A stretch of DNA of 64,000 nt from Eukaryota sp. TZLM1-RC (taxonomy: Eukaryota; Metamonada: BaSk clade). The stretch lies in contig JAUPSS010000011.1 of assembly GCA_040285825.1 (NCBI GenBank), positions 817,658 to 881,657 of the forward strand, read 5' to 3'. The translations under genes were made by a program, and so were the position numbers. Positions within the stretch are counted from its first letter, which is position 1. Every line of letters starts with the position of its first letter. Under the pieces are notes generated by a model that was not told the origin of the DNA, searched no databases, and saw nothing but the letters and a program-made list of their open reading frames with translations. Below are positions 41,828 to 51,845 of this stretch, one piece after another.

Positions 41828-44800
41828 CTGCCTTTTTTCTTCTTCTTGGAGGTAACTTCAACTTACATTGTTTGACACAGTGCAGAAGCTGATCGTTGAT
41901 ACGTGAGCTGTCTTTAAGTGAATCTAGCGGTTCCAATTGGGAGATCCCATTTGCAAAAGTTACGTAGAACCACAATCCATCTGGTCTTTCTTCATGGTCA
42001 GTCACCGCTTGAACTACTGTTTCATTGCGATCGTTAGCGGCTACTTATCTTGCATGTCCATCTAGGATGTTAAGCTGTATCCTTGCGATCATGTCAGACC
42101 ATCTTAGTGAGGGGTTCTCAGCTAAAAACTTCTGGAGTGTATCTAGAATGTCTCTGTTTTTTCGCTCTACAAGTCCATTGCTTTGATGCCAATGTGGATA
42201 AGAATGTGTTTGTTCAATTCCCAGACGCTTCGTAAGAATATCCATTATTTGGTTACAAAACTCTGCACCATTGTCAGAATGAAGTCGTAGTGGTGATCCA
42301 AAAATAGAAAAAACTGAATTGTAGAGGGCGTCAGCTACAACTTCCGATGACTTGTTCTTCAAAGGGGTTAAGAACGCAAAGCGAGTGAAGGCGTCTACGC
42401 AGACCAGAATATACGAATAACCGTGCTCGTCTTTAGGTAATTCCATAAGATCTATATGTATACATTCAAATGGAAAATCTGAGAATAATGTGCCCGAACT
42501 AGTTGTACTTGGTCTTCCATGTTTCTTGGACTTTTGACATGCAGCACACTCTTGAACATATTGTTCAACGTCTGACTTCATTGTCTTCCAATGCAAGTTT
42601 TTTGACTTTAATTCTGCTAAGGTTCGAGAAGTAGAGGCATGATCGGCATGACTAGCTTTCAAGATTTCCCTTCTGAGGTTCTCTGGAACTTCAAGGGTTG
42701 GGTTTGTGTTGAGAGATACAAGGAAGTCTTGGAATGTGACAGGTGTATATGAAGTCGACGTAAAGCAACGACTTAATGAATCAGAAAGCTCATTGTTTTT
42801 ACATTTTATGTGGAGAATTGAGAATTCATATTGTCCCAGAACAGGAAGCCAGCGTTGTACCATGGGATTTGAGCTTTTATGAAGGTGAAGTAGATTCTTG
42901 TGGTCTGTGAGGATAGTAAATCTTCTGCTGAGTAAGGACTTAGAAAGTGAACATTGAGTGAGAGTGTTGACGATGGCATAAAGCTCCTTGATGTTTGTAG
43001 ACCAGTTTTTTTGACTTTTCAAAAACTTTTTGGAGTGAAAACACAAAGGAACAAGGTCTTGTTCGTTCAGAGGTATCGAGGGGTCGAAGCTTGTTCTCGA
43101 CGTCTTGAAAATCGCTCCACCAATTCCTTCATCTGAAGCATCCGTGATTACAATCAAATGATCTGAAGGGCTTGGTAGGTTCAGGGGTACAGCTTTTGTT
43201 ACTGCGTTTTTCAATCGTTGGATGCTGTCCAGGTGATGTTCTGCCAAATGAAATTTTGCGTCTTTCGCTGTTAAATCATAAAGGGGCGCAGTTATGGAGG
43301 CAAAGTGGGGAATGAAATCCCTAACGAAGTTTACAAGACCTAATAGCGAGCGAAGAGTTTTCTTATTGTATGGACGAGAAAACTTTTGTATCGCTTCTAC
43401 CTTCTCATGATGGATTTTCTTCTGTCCGTCCTCGAACATCACACCTAAGAGAGTAAAGGGGTTGGTTTTAAGTGTTATCAGCGACTTTTTGGCGGACAGT
43501 TTTATTCGAGATTTTCGTGCATTATTCAGCGTTTCGTCTAGGTTTTTGAGGAAATCTTCAAAGTTCTTACCCAATACTATCAAGTCATCGATGTAAATTT
43601 CAGTGTTGTCGTTCTTAAATATTCTTGTCATCAAACTCTGAAACACGGATGGGAGGTTTTTCAATCCGAACGGTGAGCGAAGGAACTGAACAGATTTTCC
43701 GGGTACCGAAAGGGTTGTTTTTGCAATGTCTTCGTTTGCTACCGGTAGTTGGTAGTAGGCTCAAGGAAGATCAAAGATACCAATATAGTTTGCTTCTTCA
43801 ATTTTGTTGAAGATCTCTTCAGATGTAGGTAAATCGATGGTTTCGGATCTTGTTTGTTCATTTAGTTTGGTGTAATCGCCACAGAGTCTGGGTTTCTTGG
43901 TGCGATATTCAAGCAGTACAGCAGGAGCCCTGAATTGGTTTGTGTCTGATTCCAGGCTATAACGAGCAACACCTTTGGAAACCAAGTCATCCAAGATTTC
44001 ATGTGCGATTTTGAGTTTTCTGGGTAGAAGGAAACGTGGTTTAGAAGTAATTTTCACCGATTCATCAATAAGTGGAATTGTCATAGGCGGTGAATCTATA
44101 CCGAGCTCATGGGAATCACCTTCAAATACTTCAGCGTACTTCTTAACAATACTTTGTACTACATGTTTTTCTCCTTCAGCTAGGCTAACCGGAATAGTTT
44201 CCCAGTCTTGTCGCTGGTCTCTTTCTGGAATGCGTTCCTCATTGAATGAAGGTGCGGAGGGTACTGTTACATTATCGTCATCAAGATTTGGATCGCTAAT
44301 TAACGAGAAAAGGTCGTCAGCAGTTTGGATACCAATTTCAACAAGCACATCTCTTCCTAAAATTATATCGTAATCGATGTCATGAATGATAGCAATTGTG
44401 GATATTTCGACAGGAAAGTGAGTTTGAATGACGAAGGAGACTTGAGATTCATAGTGGGCTTGAGAAGTGGAGTTGATGCCTTTTACGAAGCAAGTTATCG
44501 GTCTGGTCTTTAAGCGAAGTTCAGATACGAGTTTCGGTGAGATATAAGTTCTATCCGAACCCGTGTCAAGCAAACTATTAACAGTTTTAGAGTGTATAGT
44601 AACCGGAACAGTAAAGGGTTCGTTTTTTCTTGAGGCAGAGGCTGAGTAATTTACGGTGTTTATTACTGGAGCAGTTTCATTGTAAGAGCGATGTCGAGTT
44701 GGTTTTGAGTTACCGTCCTTAAACCAACATTCAGATGGTAGATGGCCCTTTTTCTTACAGATGTTGCAGAATTTTGAGGTTCTTGATGATTTTTGGCCAG

Positions 44801-45224
44801 TTTCGGAATTCCTTGTTTCGGAACTGCTTGTGTTCCTTTTGGGGGCTTTAGATGGATTCATCAAAAAGGGTTGAGCATCAATGATTCGACCATATTCGGC
44901 GATGGTTTTCCTTAAAAATGTTTCGAAGTCCTTGCATTGGGCAGACTTGGCCTCGATACGGAGCAGTAATGCTTGAGTGAATTGCTGATTTCTTAAGCCT
45001 TTGGCAAATCGGGTCATGAAGTAGTCGTCTTGTAATTCAAGTAAGGAGCATCTTCTTTTCAACATGAGAAAGTTTGAAGCATACATAACAAGGTTTTCTC
45101 GTTTGGGTATTTCTTCGGAGCTCTTCGTGATGTAGGTGGCCTTCAGAGTCCTATGGGCTTCTTCGACTTTTTTAAACTTCGTTTTCTTGACTAGGAAATC
45201 GAATATGCTTCTTTGCGATTTCAA
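41817..45224 (-). pseudogene. LTR-3 Gag(NC)-protease-RT-RNase H-integrase-chromodomain-like
   Basis: One reading frame with two stops. From 45224 down: Gag CA-like region (NLVMYASNFLMLKRRCSLLE), nucleocapsid knuckle CNICKKKGHLPSEC, protease DTGSD, RT (LCGDYTKLNEQ, then FDLP-stop-AYYQLP with TGA at 43758-43760), YIDD in TEIYIDDLIVLG, RNase H (TDASDEG, LYAIVN, LTDHKN, LSDSLSR), integrase zinc finger (CAACQK) and catalytic Asp, Asp and Glu (HIDLM, HSDNGAEF, NGLVERKNRD). A TAA at 42045-42047 follows GHAR, after which VVQAVTDHEERPDGLWFYV reads like a chromodomain. The TGA is one base from CGA (Arg), so a recent nonsense change is the simplest reading. Confidence 0.88.
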
Positions 45225-45585
45225 TGCTTTCCGATGGAAGGTGTAAATATAGTTTAGTACGCCTTTCGACAGGTGACGTACGTGTAAGGTTCAGTCCCTT
45301 GGGGTAGGTCTCATCAGAGGCATTAAATACTAGTTCTTCTGATTCAGAGAGACCCGCTTCGTCTTCAGTCTCTGAGCCATCGTTGGATTCATCGGAGGTG
45401 AAAGCAGCGTCTTCCACTTCTTCTTCTTCTTGGTTTTCGTCTTCTCGGTTTGAGACCTCGAGACGTTCAAGACTATATGTGAAGAGAAGTTGGTCCAAGA
45501 ACCATACGATTTTGTCGGCGTCCTCGAGCGAGTTGAGCCGAAGTTCCTCTCCTTTGTTTGGAGAACGAGAGAACAATGAATTCAT
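45172..45585 (-). CDS. LTR-3 Gag N-terminal frame
   Basis: The ATG at 45585 is the first triplet after the 5' LTR and gives MNSLFSRSPNKGEEL, then LEDADKIVWFLDQLL and an acidic stretch (EDENQEEEEVEDAAF, DGSETEDEAGLSESEE). The frame ends after FPSQENEV, overlapping the next frame by about 50 bases one base out of phase, beside an A-rich stretch. The open frame extends into the LTR without another ATG. Confidence 0.75.
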   Translation of the reverse strand: MNSLFSRSPNKGEELRLNSLEDADKIVWFLDQLLFTYSLERLEVSNREDENQEEEEVEDAAFTSDESNDGSETEDEAGLSESEELVFNASDETYPKGLNLTRTSPVERRTKLYLHLPSESIEIAKKHIRFPSQENEV

Positions 45586-45589
45586 TGTT
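45572..45589. other. 18-bp palindrome across the LTR-3 5' LTR/gag boundary
   Basis: AACAATGAATTCATTGTT is a perfect palindrome covering the last bases of the 5' LTR and the gag start codon, where a tRNA primer-binding site would be expected. It may help a self-priming mechanism or be incidental. Confidence 0.6.
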
Positions 45590-45679
45590 GGGTTGCGCAC
45601 AAGTAAATAGGGGAAAAGTACGTTTATTATGCAAATAACACATTATAATAGTTGACACGTCATCATACCTAATGCTTCA
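45586..45679 (-). repeat. 5' LTR of LTR-3 (94 bp)
   Basis: First LTR of the minus-strand element, ending directly at the gag ATG. At 94 bp it is very short for a Ty3/gypsy LTR. Confidence 0.92.
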
Positions 45680-46965
45680 TGCTCATCATTGTCCAAAACC
45701 TTTGTAACAGCCAATTCAAAGTCAGGAGAGTGCATAACTTTGGAAGGATAGCTGGCATATTTCTTGTCTGGAAAATCTATCTACAATTCTGAAAAGATAT
45801 CCTTAACTTCTAGTAAGTTAAGTGTTTTGTTTTGAATCAGCTTATTAACCTCTTCTAACGAAGCACGTTTTTCTCGAATATCAGTAAGAATTCGCTCTTC
45901 TACAGGAGTTGGAAGCATACTCAGCACAGCAGCATCTGCAGACTTCAAAAGATCTGCGGGCGATCAAGAACAACATTATACATATATCATTTTATATCCA
46001 TTTATATCATTTTGTCATCTCCAACTTGGAATGAATTTCCAATGAAAAAAAAATCCAACTTGGATTTATCATTTATATCATATTGGATGAACAATAATAG
46101 GAGCGAACAAGAGAGAAGTTGAAGTCCAGCGTGTTTCACATCTTCTTGATGGAACAGAAAAGTTAGACAACGAAAGTCCAAGGGCCCATTTAGAAAAAGC
46201 TAACTTAGCAAGTAAAGCTTGCTAAGTTAGTTCAAGCTTCTTAAACAGATAATCAAAATCCTTGGAGTAATCACGAAGTTCAAGTTGAAAGCGATGCCCT
46301 GCACAACCAATCAAAGGAACATTTGCTAAAGATGTGTTAGTGCTGCAATTATCACCTACAATAAACTTAATGTCATTGATTTTTTGTCAAAATCTTCGAT
46401 AACTTTTTCGATAAAGGTAACAAGAGCGTCTTTACCGAAGAACGTCTGCGTTATAGAATAATTTTCGATATTTACATCTACTGCTGATGAGAAAGGGTGC
46501 AATCCCAGCAGCAAAGGAGTACTGTGACTGGGTGTACAGCAAAAAATTCCCAAATAATGGAGGTTAGAGCCTTCTTCCTGCCAACCGTCCAACATTAATC
46601 CCAACGGCAATTTGGTCCTTGACACAGATAGAGAGTTGTTCAACGTACTTTAGCAAAGTTTTAATACAGAAAATGATCAATAGAGGAAAACTCGATGTTT
46701 ATCTCATCTTCGACAAAGTTGAAGGGTTTAAGTCCCTTGATGACCCATTTCAGCCATTTAAAATAGTCACTGAATTTATGATTGACGACAAAGGAGTCTA
46801 GAGTCAGCATTTGACCATTCATCAAGTCAGTGTACTTTTGTTAGAGATTGTGATGTTTGTTCTTCAAATGGTTAGCAAGATCAGTCCAACCATTGCCTTT
46901 AACTACCATTGTCGAACACTTGCATACACACGGCGAGCCTTTGGAGGTTCGGCATGCTGAAGGGC
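45680..46965 (-). pseudogene. hAT transposase N-terminal and middle part
   Basis: Minus-strand pieces: a BED-type zinc finger (CVCKCSTMVV ... GWTDLANHLKNKHHN, near 46960-46850), the stretch LTLDSFVVNHKFSDYFKWL, then KLPLGLMLDGWQEEGSNLHY with the first catalytic Asp region (46356-46643), CSTNTSLANVPLIGCAGHRF-like sequence near 46330-46270, and SMLPTPVEERILTDIREKRA to VLDNDE at the LTR-3 boundary. Stops occur near 46650, 46840 and 46230. It joins in phase with 41733 after removal of LTR-3 and one TGCTC copy. Inverted ends were not found. Confidence 0.75.
46200..46230. other. perfect 13-bp hairpin inside the hAT remnant
   Basis: CTAACTTAGCAAG (46200-46212), loop TAAAG, and its reverse complement (46218-46230). 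It interrupts the hAT coding sequence and may be an inverted scar or local duplication. Confidence 0.7.
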
Positions 46966-47089
46966 CCTGTAAACAGAAGAAGAGTTGACATTGCGGTCAA
47001 AGACAGGTGTTTATAAAGATGATAAACTATACTAGTAGAATTGTTCTGGGGAGCTGAATCTACCGTTGGATTATGTAGCGAAACCAGAT
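46966..47089. other. short spacer between hAT and LTR-4
   Basis: About 120 bp without recognisable coding. It may include the left end of the hAT element. Confidence 0.35.
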
Positions 47090-48990
47090 TCGATTAACTC
47101 ATCGAAGATTTGGTTGGCGATTTTGAGTCGTTCAGGGTTTAACCTGCGAGGTGGACGATAAACAACAGTGTCTTCATTGTAGAAATCGATGTCCATGGGG
47201 TTTCAACGTGAAAACGTTTTTGAACTCTTCGAGAGTTGCGAGGAGTTGTTGATTTTCTGATTAATTGTTGAGCTTTATTTGACAACCTGACTAGTTGACG
47301 TGTTCTTCGAATGTTTTTGACATTTTAAAATCACATATCTGTGAATTTCTGTGGTCGAACTCAGATTCAAGTAACAATAGTGTTCTGTGAAGCTCATCGA
47401 GATGAATGTTTACCCTGTCGTTGTTCATGAGGCCGAGTTCATATAGAATGTCTATTCCTATAATTAGAATGTTGTTGCCTGGAACAATTGGTAACGATTT
47501 GGTAAGATGCACAACTTTAGCAGTGCTACTGACATTGAAGGATAGGAGTCCTTTGGCATTGCCGTAAGAGTTTGATGGTTCTCCGTTAACACCAATGAAT
47601 TTGACAGATTCAGAGCTGTGTTGCATCTTGCATTTTTTGGATAGGTCTATTGAGATAACAGATATGGATGCTCCACTATCTATGAGACCAGGTACCTCTA
47701 TGTTAGTAATCTGTAACCAAAGTTCTATAAACTTGGGACAATTAATTGATTTATTGGCACAAACAGAAGACAAACTAAAAATTCTATTGATACTCGAAGA
47801 TTCAGGGTCAGATGTGCTCATAGGATTTAACAGGCGTTTGGGAGGAAAATGTGATGATGTCGTAAACGATTGATTGAGGGAGTCAGTAGTATGATCTGAA
47901 GATGGATTGACGTTGGTAGGGTGTGAATTCTTGTTGTTAATTGTATTGATCCTGTAACTACGAGAACGTTTATTATCACTACTACTATAACTATCTCAAC
48001 TACGACACTTATTCTTTGGAATTGCAGATCTTTTGCAATGCGGATGTAGGCATTCCTTAACCGAATGTCCTGGCTCTTTGCAAAATCCACATATGTCGGA
48101 AGAGGACGCAACAGACTTGTTGTTTTTGGCACAGTGTTTCTTTAGGTTTTTAACTCTGCGTCTGAGCTGCTCCTTATTGGTCGGTATTTGTTCGACATAA
48201 TCATAATTGTCGACGAGCTTTTGGTCTTGGGGATGGGGTCTCCCACCGAACATAGGACCTTGATCTCCCGGACCAGAGAAGTTTTGGACAGATTTCCGAG
48301 CTCGCTTTTGTTCCTCGAAAGTTCTGGTATTTCACCAGTTGTTATTAAACTTGGAGAGAACATCAATGAAATTATTGAAACGACGTTTAACGTAGACGGA
48401 AGAATATGTTCAAGGATTGAAAAGCTCGTTAAAGAGAAGTTCAATTCCGAGGTTGTCGAGAATAGAGAACGCAATCTCCCATTCTTCGAGCTTGATTGCC
48501 TCTTGATGGGGTTGGAAGCGATCGATAGCAAGTGTATCTCTCATCCCCATGGATTGATTGACGACAAAGCCGACCTGCCATATATATTTGATCCATCTAC
48601 TCTGGTAATTGGAAATATTCCAATCCATTTTGACTTGGGATAATTTAAGTTTGGCAGTGGCCAGATTTGGAAACTGGGAAGCGAACAGGATGTTCTCCCA
48701 CAGTTCTTCATCGTTAATTTGATGGAGTTGGAGACCGGGCTACCACCTGCAGCCATAGCAAGGGTAGAAATGATATCAGTGTCTACGCATGAACTGATGT
48801 TAGCTGGATTGATTTTAGCGCAAGCTCTGAAAATTTCCCACTCATGGGGTGGCTCATCGTAGCGTTGATTTAACGGAACGTAGTTGGGTTCATGAGTAGC
48901 ACGGAGAGTACATGCTCTGTGAGCTTCTGTAAGTTGTGTGAGACGTGCAATTTCATTAGTTAAAGCGACTTCACGAGGGTTGTGGAACCA
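47090..48990 (-). pseudogene. LTR-4: Gag-protease-RT start of an old Ty3/gypsy element
   Basis: Minus-strand remnant related to LTR-1. From right to left: Gag (NPREVALTNEIARLTQL, PLNQRYDEPPHEWEIFRAC), knuckle CGFCKEPGHSVKEC (near 48090), protease DSGASISVISIDLSKKC in an open 176-codon frame (47291-47821), and the start of RT (VVYRPPRRLNPERLKIANQI) at about 47200-47090, where it is cut off. Several frameshifts divide it. It keeps the same DSGAS and RPPRRLNPE motifs as LTR-1, so it belongs to the same lineage. No LTR is visible on either side. Confidence 0.82.
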
Positions 48991-48994
48991 TTTC

Positions 48995-49770
48995 GGAAGC
49001 AGCAGTGAGCTATATTCGTTCCACCGCACGCCCAGAGAATTGGGTAGAGTATTTATTTTCTGGAAATAGATGGGGACATACAACATCTAATGTTGTGGAG
49101 AGTGTATACGCAGCTATTTGTGAAGCTAGACAGTTGTCCGTTCTACAAATGTTTGAAACGATCAGGGGTATGTTGGCCAGATGGTTTGTCCAAAGGCGAA
49201 ATGAAGCTCGAAGTATCGATTTCCCCCTAATTCCAAGAGTTTACAAAATTCTTGAAGAAAGACTGCTTTCAGCGAGAGAACCACGTTTTCTTGAAGTAGA
49301 TGAAGTCCAGTATGAGGTTGTAGAAGCTGGAAAAGTGTTTGATGTGAATACGTCAACGTTGACATGTAGTTGTTGTGATGCAAAAGTAGGTATTCTATGT
49401 GTTCATTTGTTGCTTTTCTTGACAGGAGATGGGTCTAGGGGAGTGGGATACTGTGCTCCTAGTACACAGTATTAGTTGCAAACCTACGCTGGAAGAATTC
49501 TATCTGTTGACGATGTTACATTGAAAACGGGGTTGGAAAATGGTAGTAGTGAAGTGGAGAGGAATGAGGTTGTTTCTGGACCACCTGTTGTGAAACAGAG
49601 GGTAGGGAGACCAAAAATAACAAGAATGAGGCGATCAGAAGAGGGAAGAAACAACACTCGAACATGCCCTGTAGAACCTCTCCCTGCAGTTACAAGAAAG
49701 AATAAAAGCATGCGGTAGATGTGGTCAAGGAGTGCATAACAAACGTGCGTGTAAAGGCACCGATCAAGAA
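48995..49770 (+). pseudogene. Mutator-like (MULE) transposase, C-terminal half
   Basis: Begins abruptly at the LTR-4 border. It reads GHTTSNVVESVYAAICEAR, the conserved segment after the DDE core of MULE transposases, ARWFVQRRNEA, then a SWIM zinc finger (LTCSCCDAKVGILCVHLL), a stop at 49473-49475, a GRPK basic motif (QRVGRPKITRMRR) and, after one more frameshift near 49700, a terminal knuckle CGRCGQGVHNKRAC ending DQEV-stop. The catalytic DDE part is absent. The order SWIM, GRPK, CCHC is typical for MULEs. Confidence 0.8.
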
Positions 49771-49900
49771 GTTTGAGCTTCTTCTCTAATGTAGTTTTGT
49801 ATTAGTTTTAGTTTTGTTGACGTGATGGTAGTCTAGTATGAATAAAGATTGTTTATGATTGAGGGAGGACTAGACTATAACGAAGAGAGTGCAAACAGAG

Positions 49901-50182
49901 TCAAAAGTTGCCCGTCAGATTGAATGAAATGATGGATGGATCAAGTTGGAGGTGGATTTTGTTGTCGATGCTGAAAAACGGGTGGATTTTGTTACAAACA
50001 ATTTGAAAAAGATGGATTTTGCTTAAAAGTTGGATTTTGAGGTGGATTTTGCAGTTGTCCCAAACGTTAATTTGAAATTTTTTTGCTTCAAAATCAACAT
50101 CAGAATAATCAATAATGTGTAAGTCTTTGAATGATGCAAAAACTAAATTGGTATAAAGTAGTATAATAAATCCTACTAACAA
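49901..50182 (-). CDS. candidate secreted protein with KIH repeats (93 aa)
   Basis: The frame starts MLVGFIILLYTNLVFASF, a good signal peptide, then LHIIDYSDVDFEAKKFQIN and four to five imperfect repeats around KIHL (NCKIHLKIQLLSKIHLF, CNKIHPFFSIDNKIHLQ). The DNA repeat is a TGGATTTTG unit on the plus strand. Family unknown. It could be a real small secreted protein or a repeat that happens to be open. Confidence 0.4.
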   Translation of the reverse strand: MLVGFIILLYTNLVFASFKDLHIIDYSDVDFEAKKFQINVWDNCKIHLKIQLLSKIHLFQIVCNKIHPFFSIDNKIHLQLDPSIISFNLTGNF

Positions 50183-50282
50183 AATTAATATTCATAACAA
50201 AAAAAATCAGTTAAAAGCAACGCAAGGAATATCAATCACACAAAAAAATTGGTGAATTATCTTCTTTTCACGTATTTATTGA

Positions 50283-51319
50283 ATTTGCACACTTGATTAA
50301 ATTAAATCATAACTAATGGGACGACTATCATTAAACCAAGATTTCCTCTACAAAATCTTGATTTGCTTGCTGTCTAGCTAAAGCTTCTCTAATTCGATTG
50401 AAAAACCGCGGTAATCTATTAATAATGGCAAATTGAATCCGTGAACGCCATAAAAAAATATCAAATCTTTTCATTGTTTTTTCTTTCACCATTTTTTGGA
50501 AGTCATCCAAAAAAGTTTCTGCTTCAACTGATAATCTTCCATTTATCGAAAATGGGAAAGCAATAAAAACCAGCTGTGTATTTCTATCGACATTTGCATC
50601 TTCAATTTCTTTATCATATTTTCTATGTTTTTCTTTTGCTTTAAAATCCAGAGCAGCCACAGGATTAAGTTTTCTTCTGTGAACCAAAGTATCGTTTGCA
50701 ACATTACATGAGACAAAGTCAACAATAGCTTCAGAATTATCAATCCAATCACAGTATACATCACCTCTATCATCAGAACCAAAATTATTCAGAGAAAGTG
50801 TTTCCTTCAGTAGGGGCTCTTTGATACACGATATCCTTTCAGTTTGTGCCATATTGAAAACAGTGTCTCTAACAGCATCATGTAATGAAGAACGATAAGT
50901 TATCAATTTAGAGCAATTTAGAGCATGGCGCAAAGTGAGTTGAGGTGAATTCGAACAAATACATTTTTCTTTTGATAATAATTGGTTAATGGGGATGTTC
51001 AAATATAATCTCATTTTTGTTACAAATGCTTCATTAGTGGCACACAATCCAAATCTTCGTGGTACAATGATTACAAAAAGTGAAGAATCTGACGCCTTGT
51101 TTTCACAAACACCCTTTTCCAATAACAATGAGTGAAGATCTTGATTTAAAACAGCCGAGCTGCAAATATTATTATAAAGATCTTTTTCATACATTCCAGT
51201 CAATCTTTTCTGTAATGTTCGAAGAGTGTACTTCAAATTTAAAACATTTTTTTCTGGAATATTGCCATTGAATGATTGGGGAAAACATCGACCCCATTTT
51301 TCTACATCAATTCTTGAAA
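50283..51319 (-). mobile_element. LINE-B, 5'-truncated, head-to-head with LINE-A
   Basis: An approximately 1-kb LINE-B with an intact 301-codon frame (50331-51236) from the YTLRTLQK region through the knuckle and endonuclease to EEILV. The frame is open across the place where the copy at 12270 has a stop. At 51319 it meets plus-strand LINE-A without a visible duplication. Confidence 0.87.
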
Positions 51320-51845
51320 TTCCTTTATCTGGCCTGATAATTTACCTCATAATTTAATTTGTAAATGTTCTCGAGAAATTACAACTACTCATTTGTTAAA
51401 TTGTAAACATTTTATTACTTTTAGAAGCAAGGTTCATGATGCTGTAAGAGACCAGTTATATTGTATGTGTAAATCTCATAGAATTGAATCCTTCTTGGAA
51501 CCTTTGTTGTCAAATCTGTTTGATGCTGAAAATGATTTTCATAAGAATAATAGAGGTGATGTCATATTACCTGGATTAGATGGAAGCTTCATTTTATTGG
51601 ATGTAATGTCTGTTGATCCTTGTAATGCCTCAAATGAAAGGCTTGTTAATTCTGAAATTCATAATCCCCTTTCAAATGCTGAAAATTTTAAATTCAAAAA
51701 ATACAATGAACCTTTGTCCAAATTGGCCAGTCTACAGCATGCAAAATACAATTTGTATCCATTTGTATTTTCCCTTTTTGGTTCACTTGCACCAACTGCT
51801 TTACGTTTTTTGGATGATTTTGAAATGATTGTAAAGAGAAGAATT
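51320..51845 (+). mobile_element. LINE-A middle fragment, truncated at both ends
   Basis: Reads from SFIWPDNLPHNLICKCSRE to FLDDFEMIVKRR and then, with no tail, passes directly into N-terminal LINE-A sequence (ELKSAQQILKCS). It keeps the knuckle and endonuclease. The join within GTAAAGAGAAG/AATTAAAATC shares a few bases (AGAA). Confidence 0.82.

Larger units (their letters stand above)
41734..45679 (-). mobile_element. LTR-3, compact Ty3/gypsy element in an hAT transposon
   Basis: A 3,946-bp minus-strand element with 94-bp LTRs starting TG and ending CA and a perfect 5-bp target duplication TGCTC (41729-41733 and 45680-45684). Domain order is Gag, CCHC, protease, RT, RNase H, integrase and a chromodomain-like tail. 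A polypurine tract (AAGAAGAAGAAAAAAGGCAG on the element strand, near 41828-41847) precedes the 3' LTR. The frame has one TGA in RT, one TAA in integrase and one shift in Gag. The integrase is joined to the tail with the GPY/F region missing, so an internal deletion is likely. It is a different lineage from LTR-1. Confidence 0.93.

Noticed and set aside
49940-50060. CRISPR-like array (TGGATTTTG units)
   Set aside because: Units are short, irregular, without spacers of constant size, and the genome is eukaryotic.
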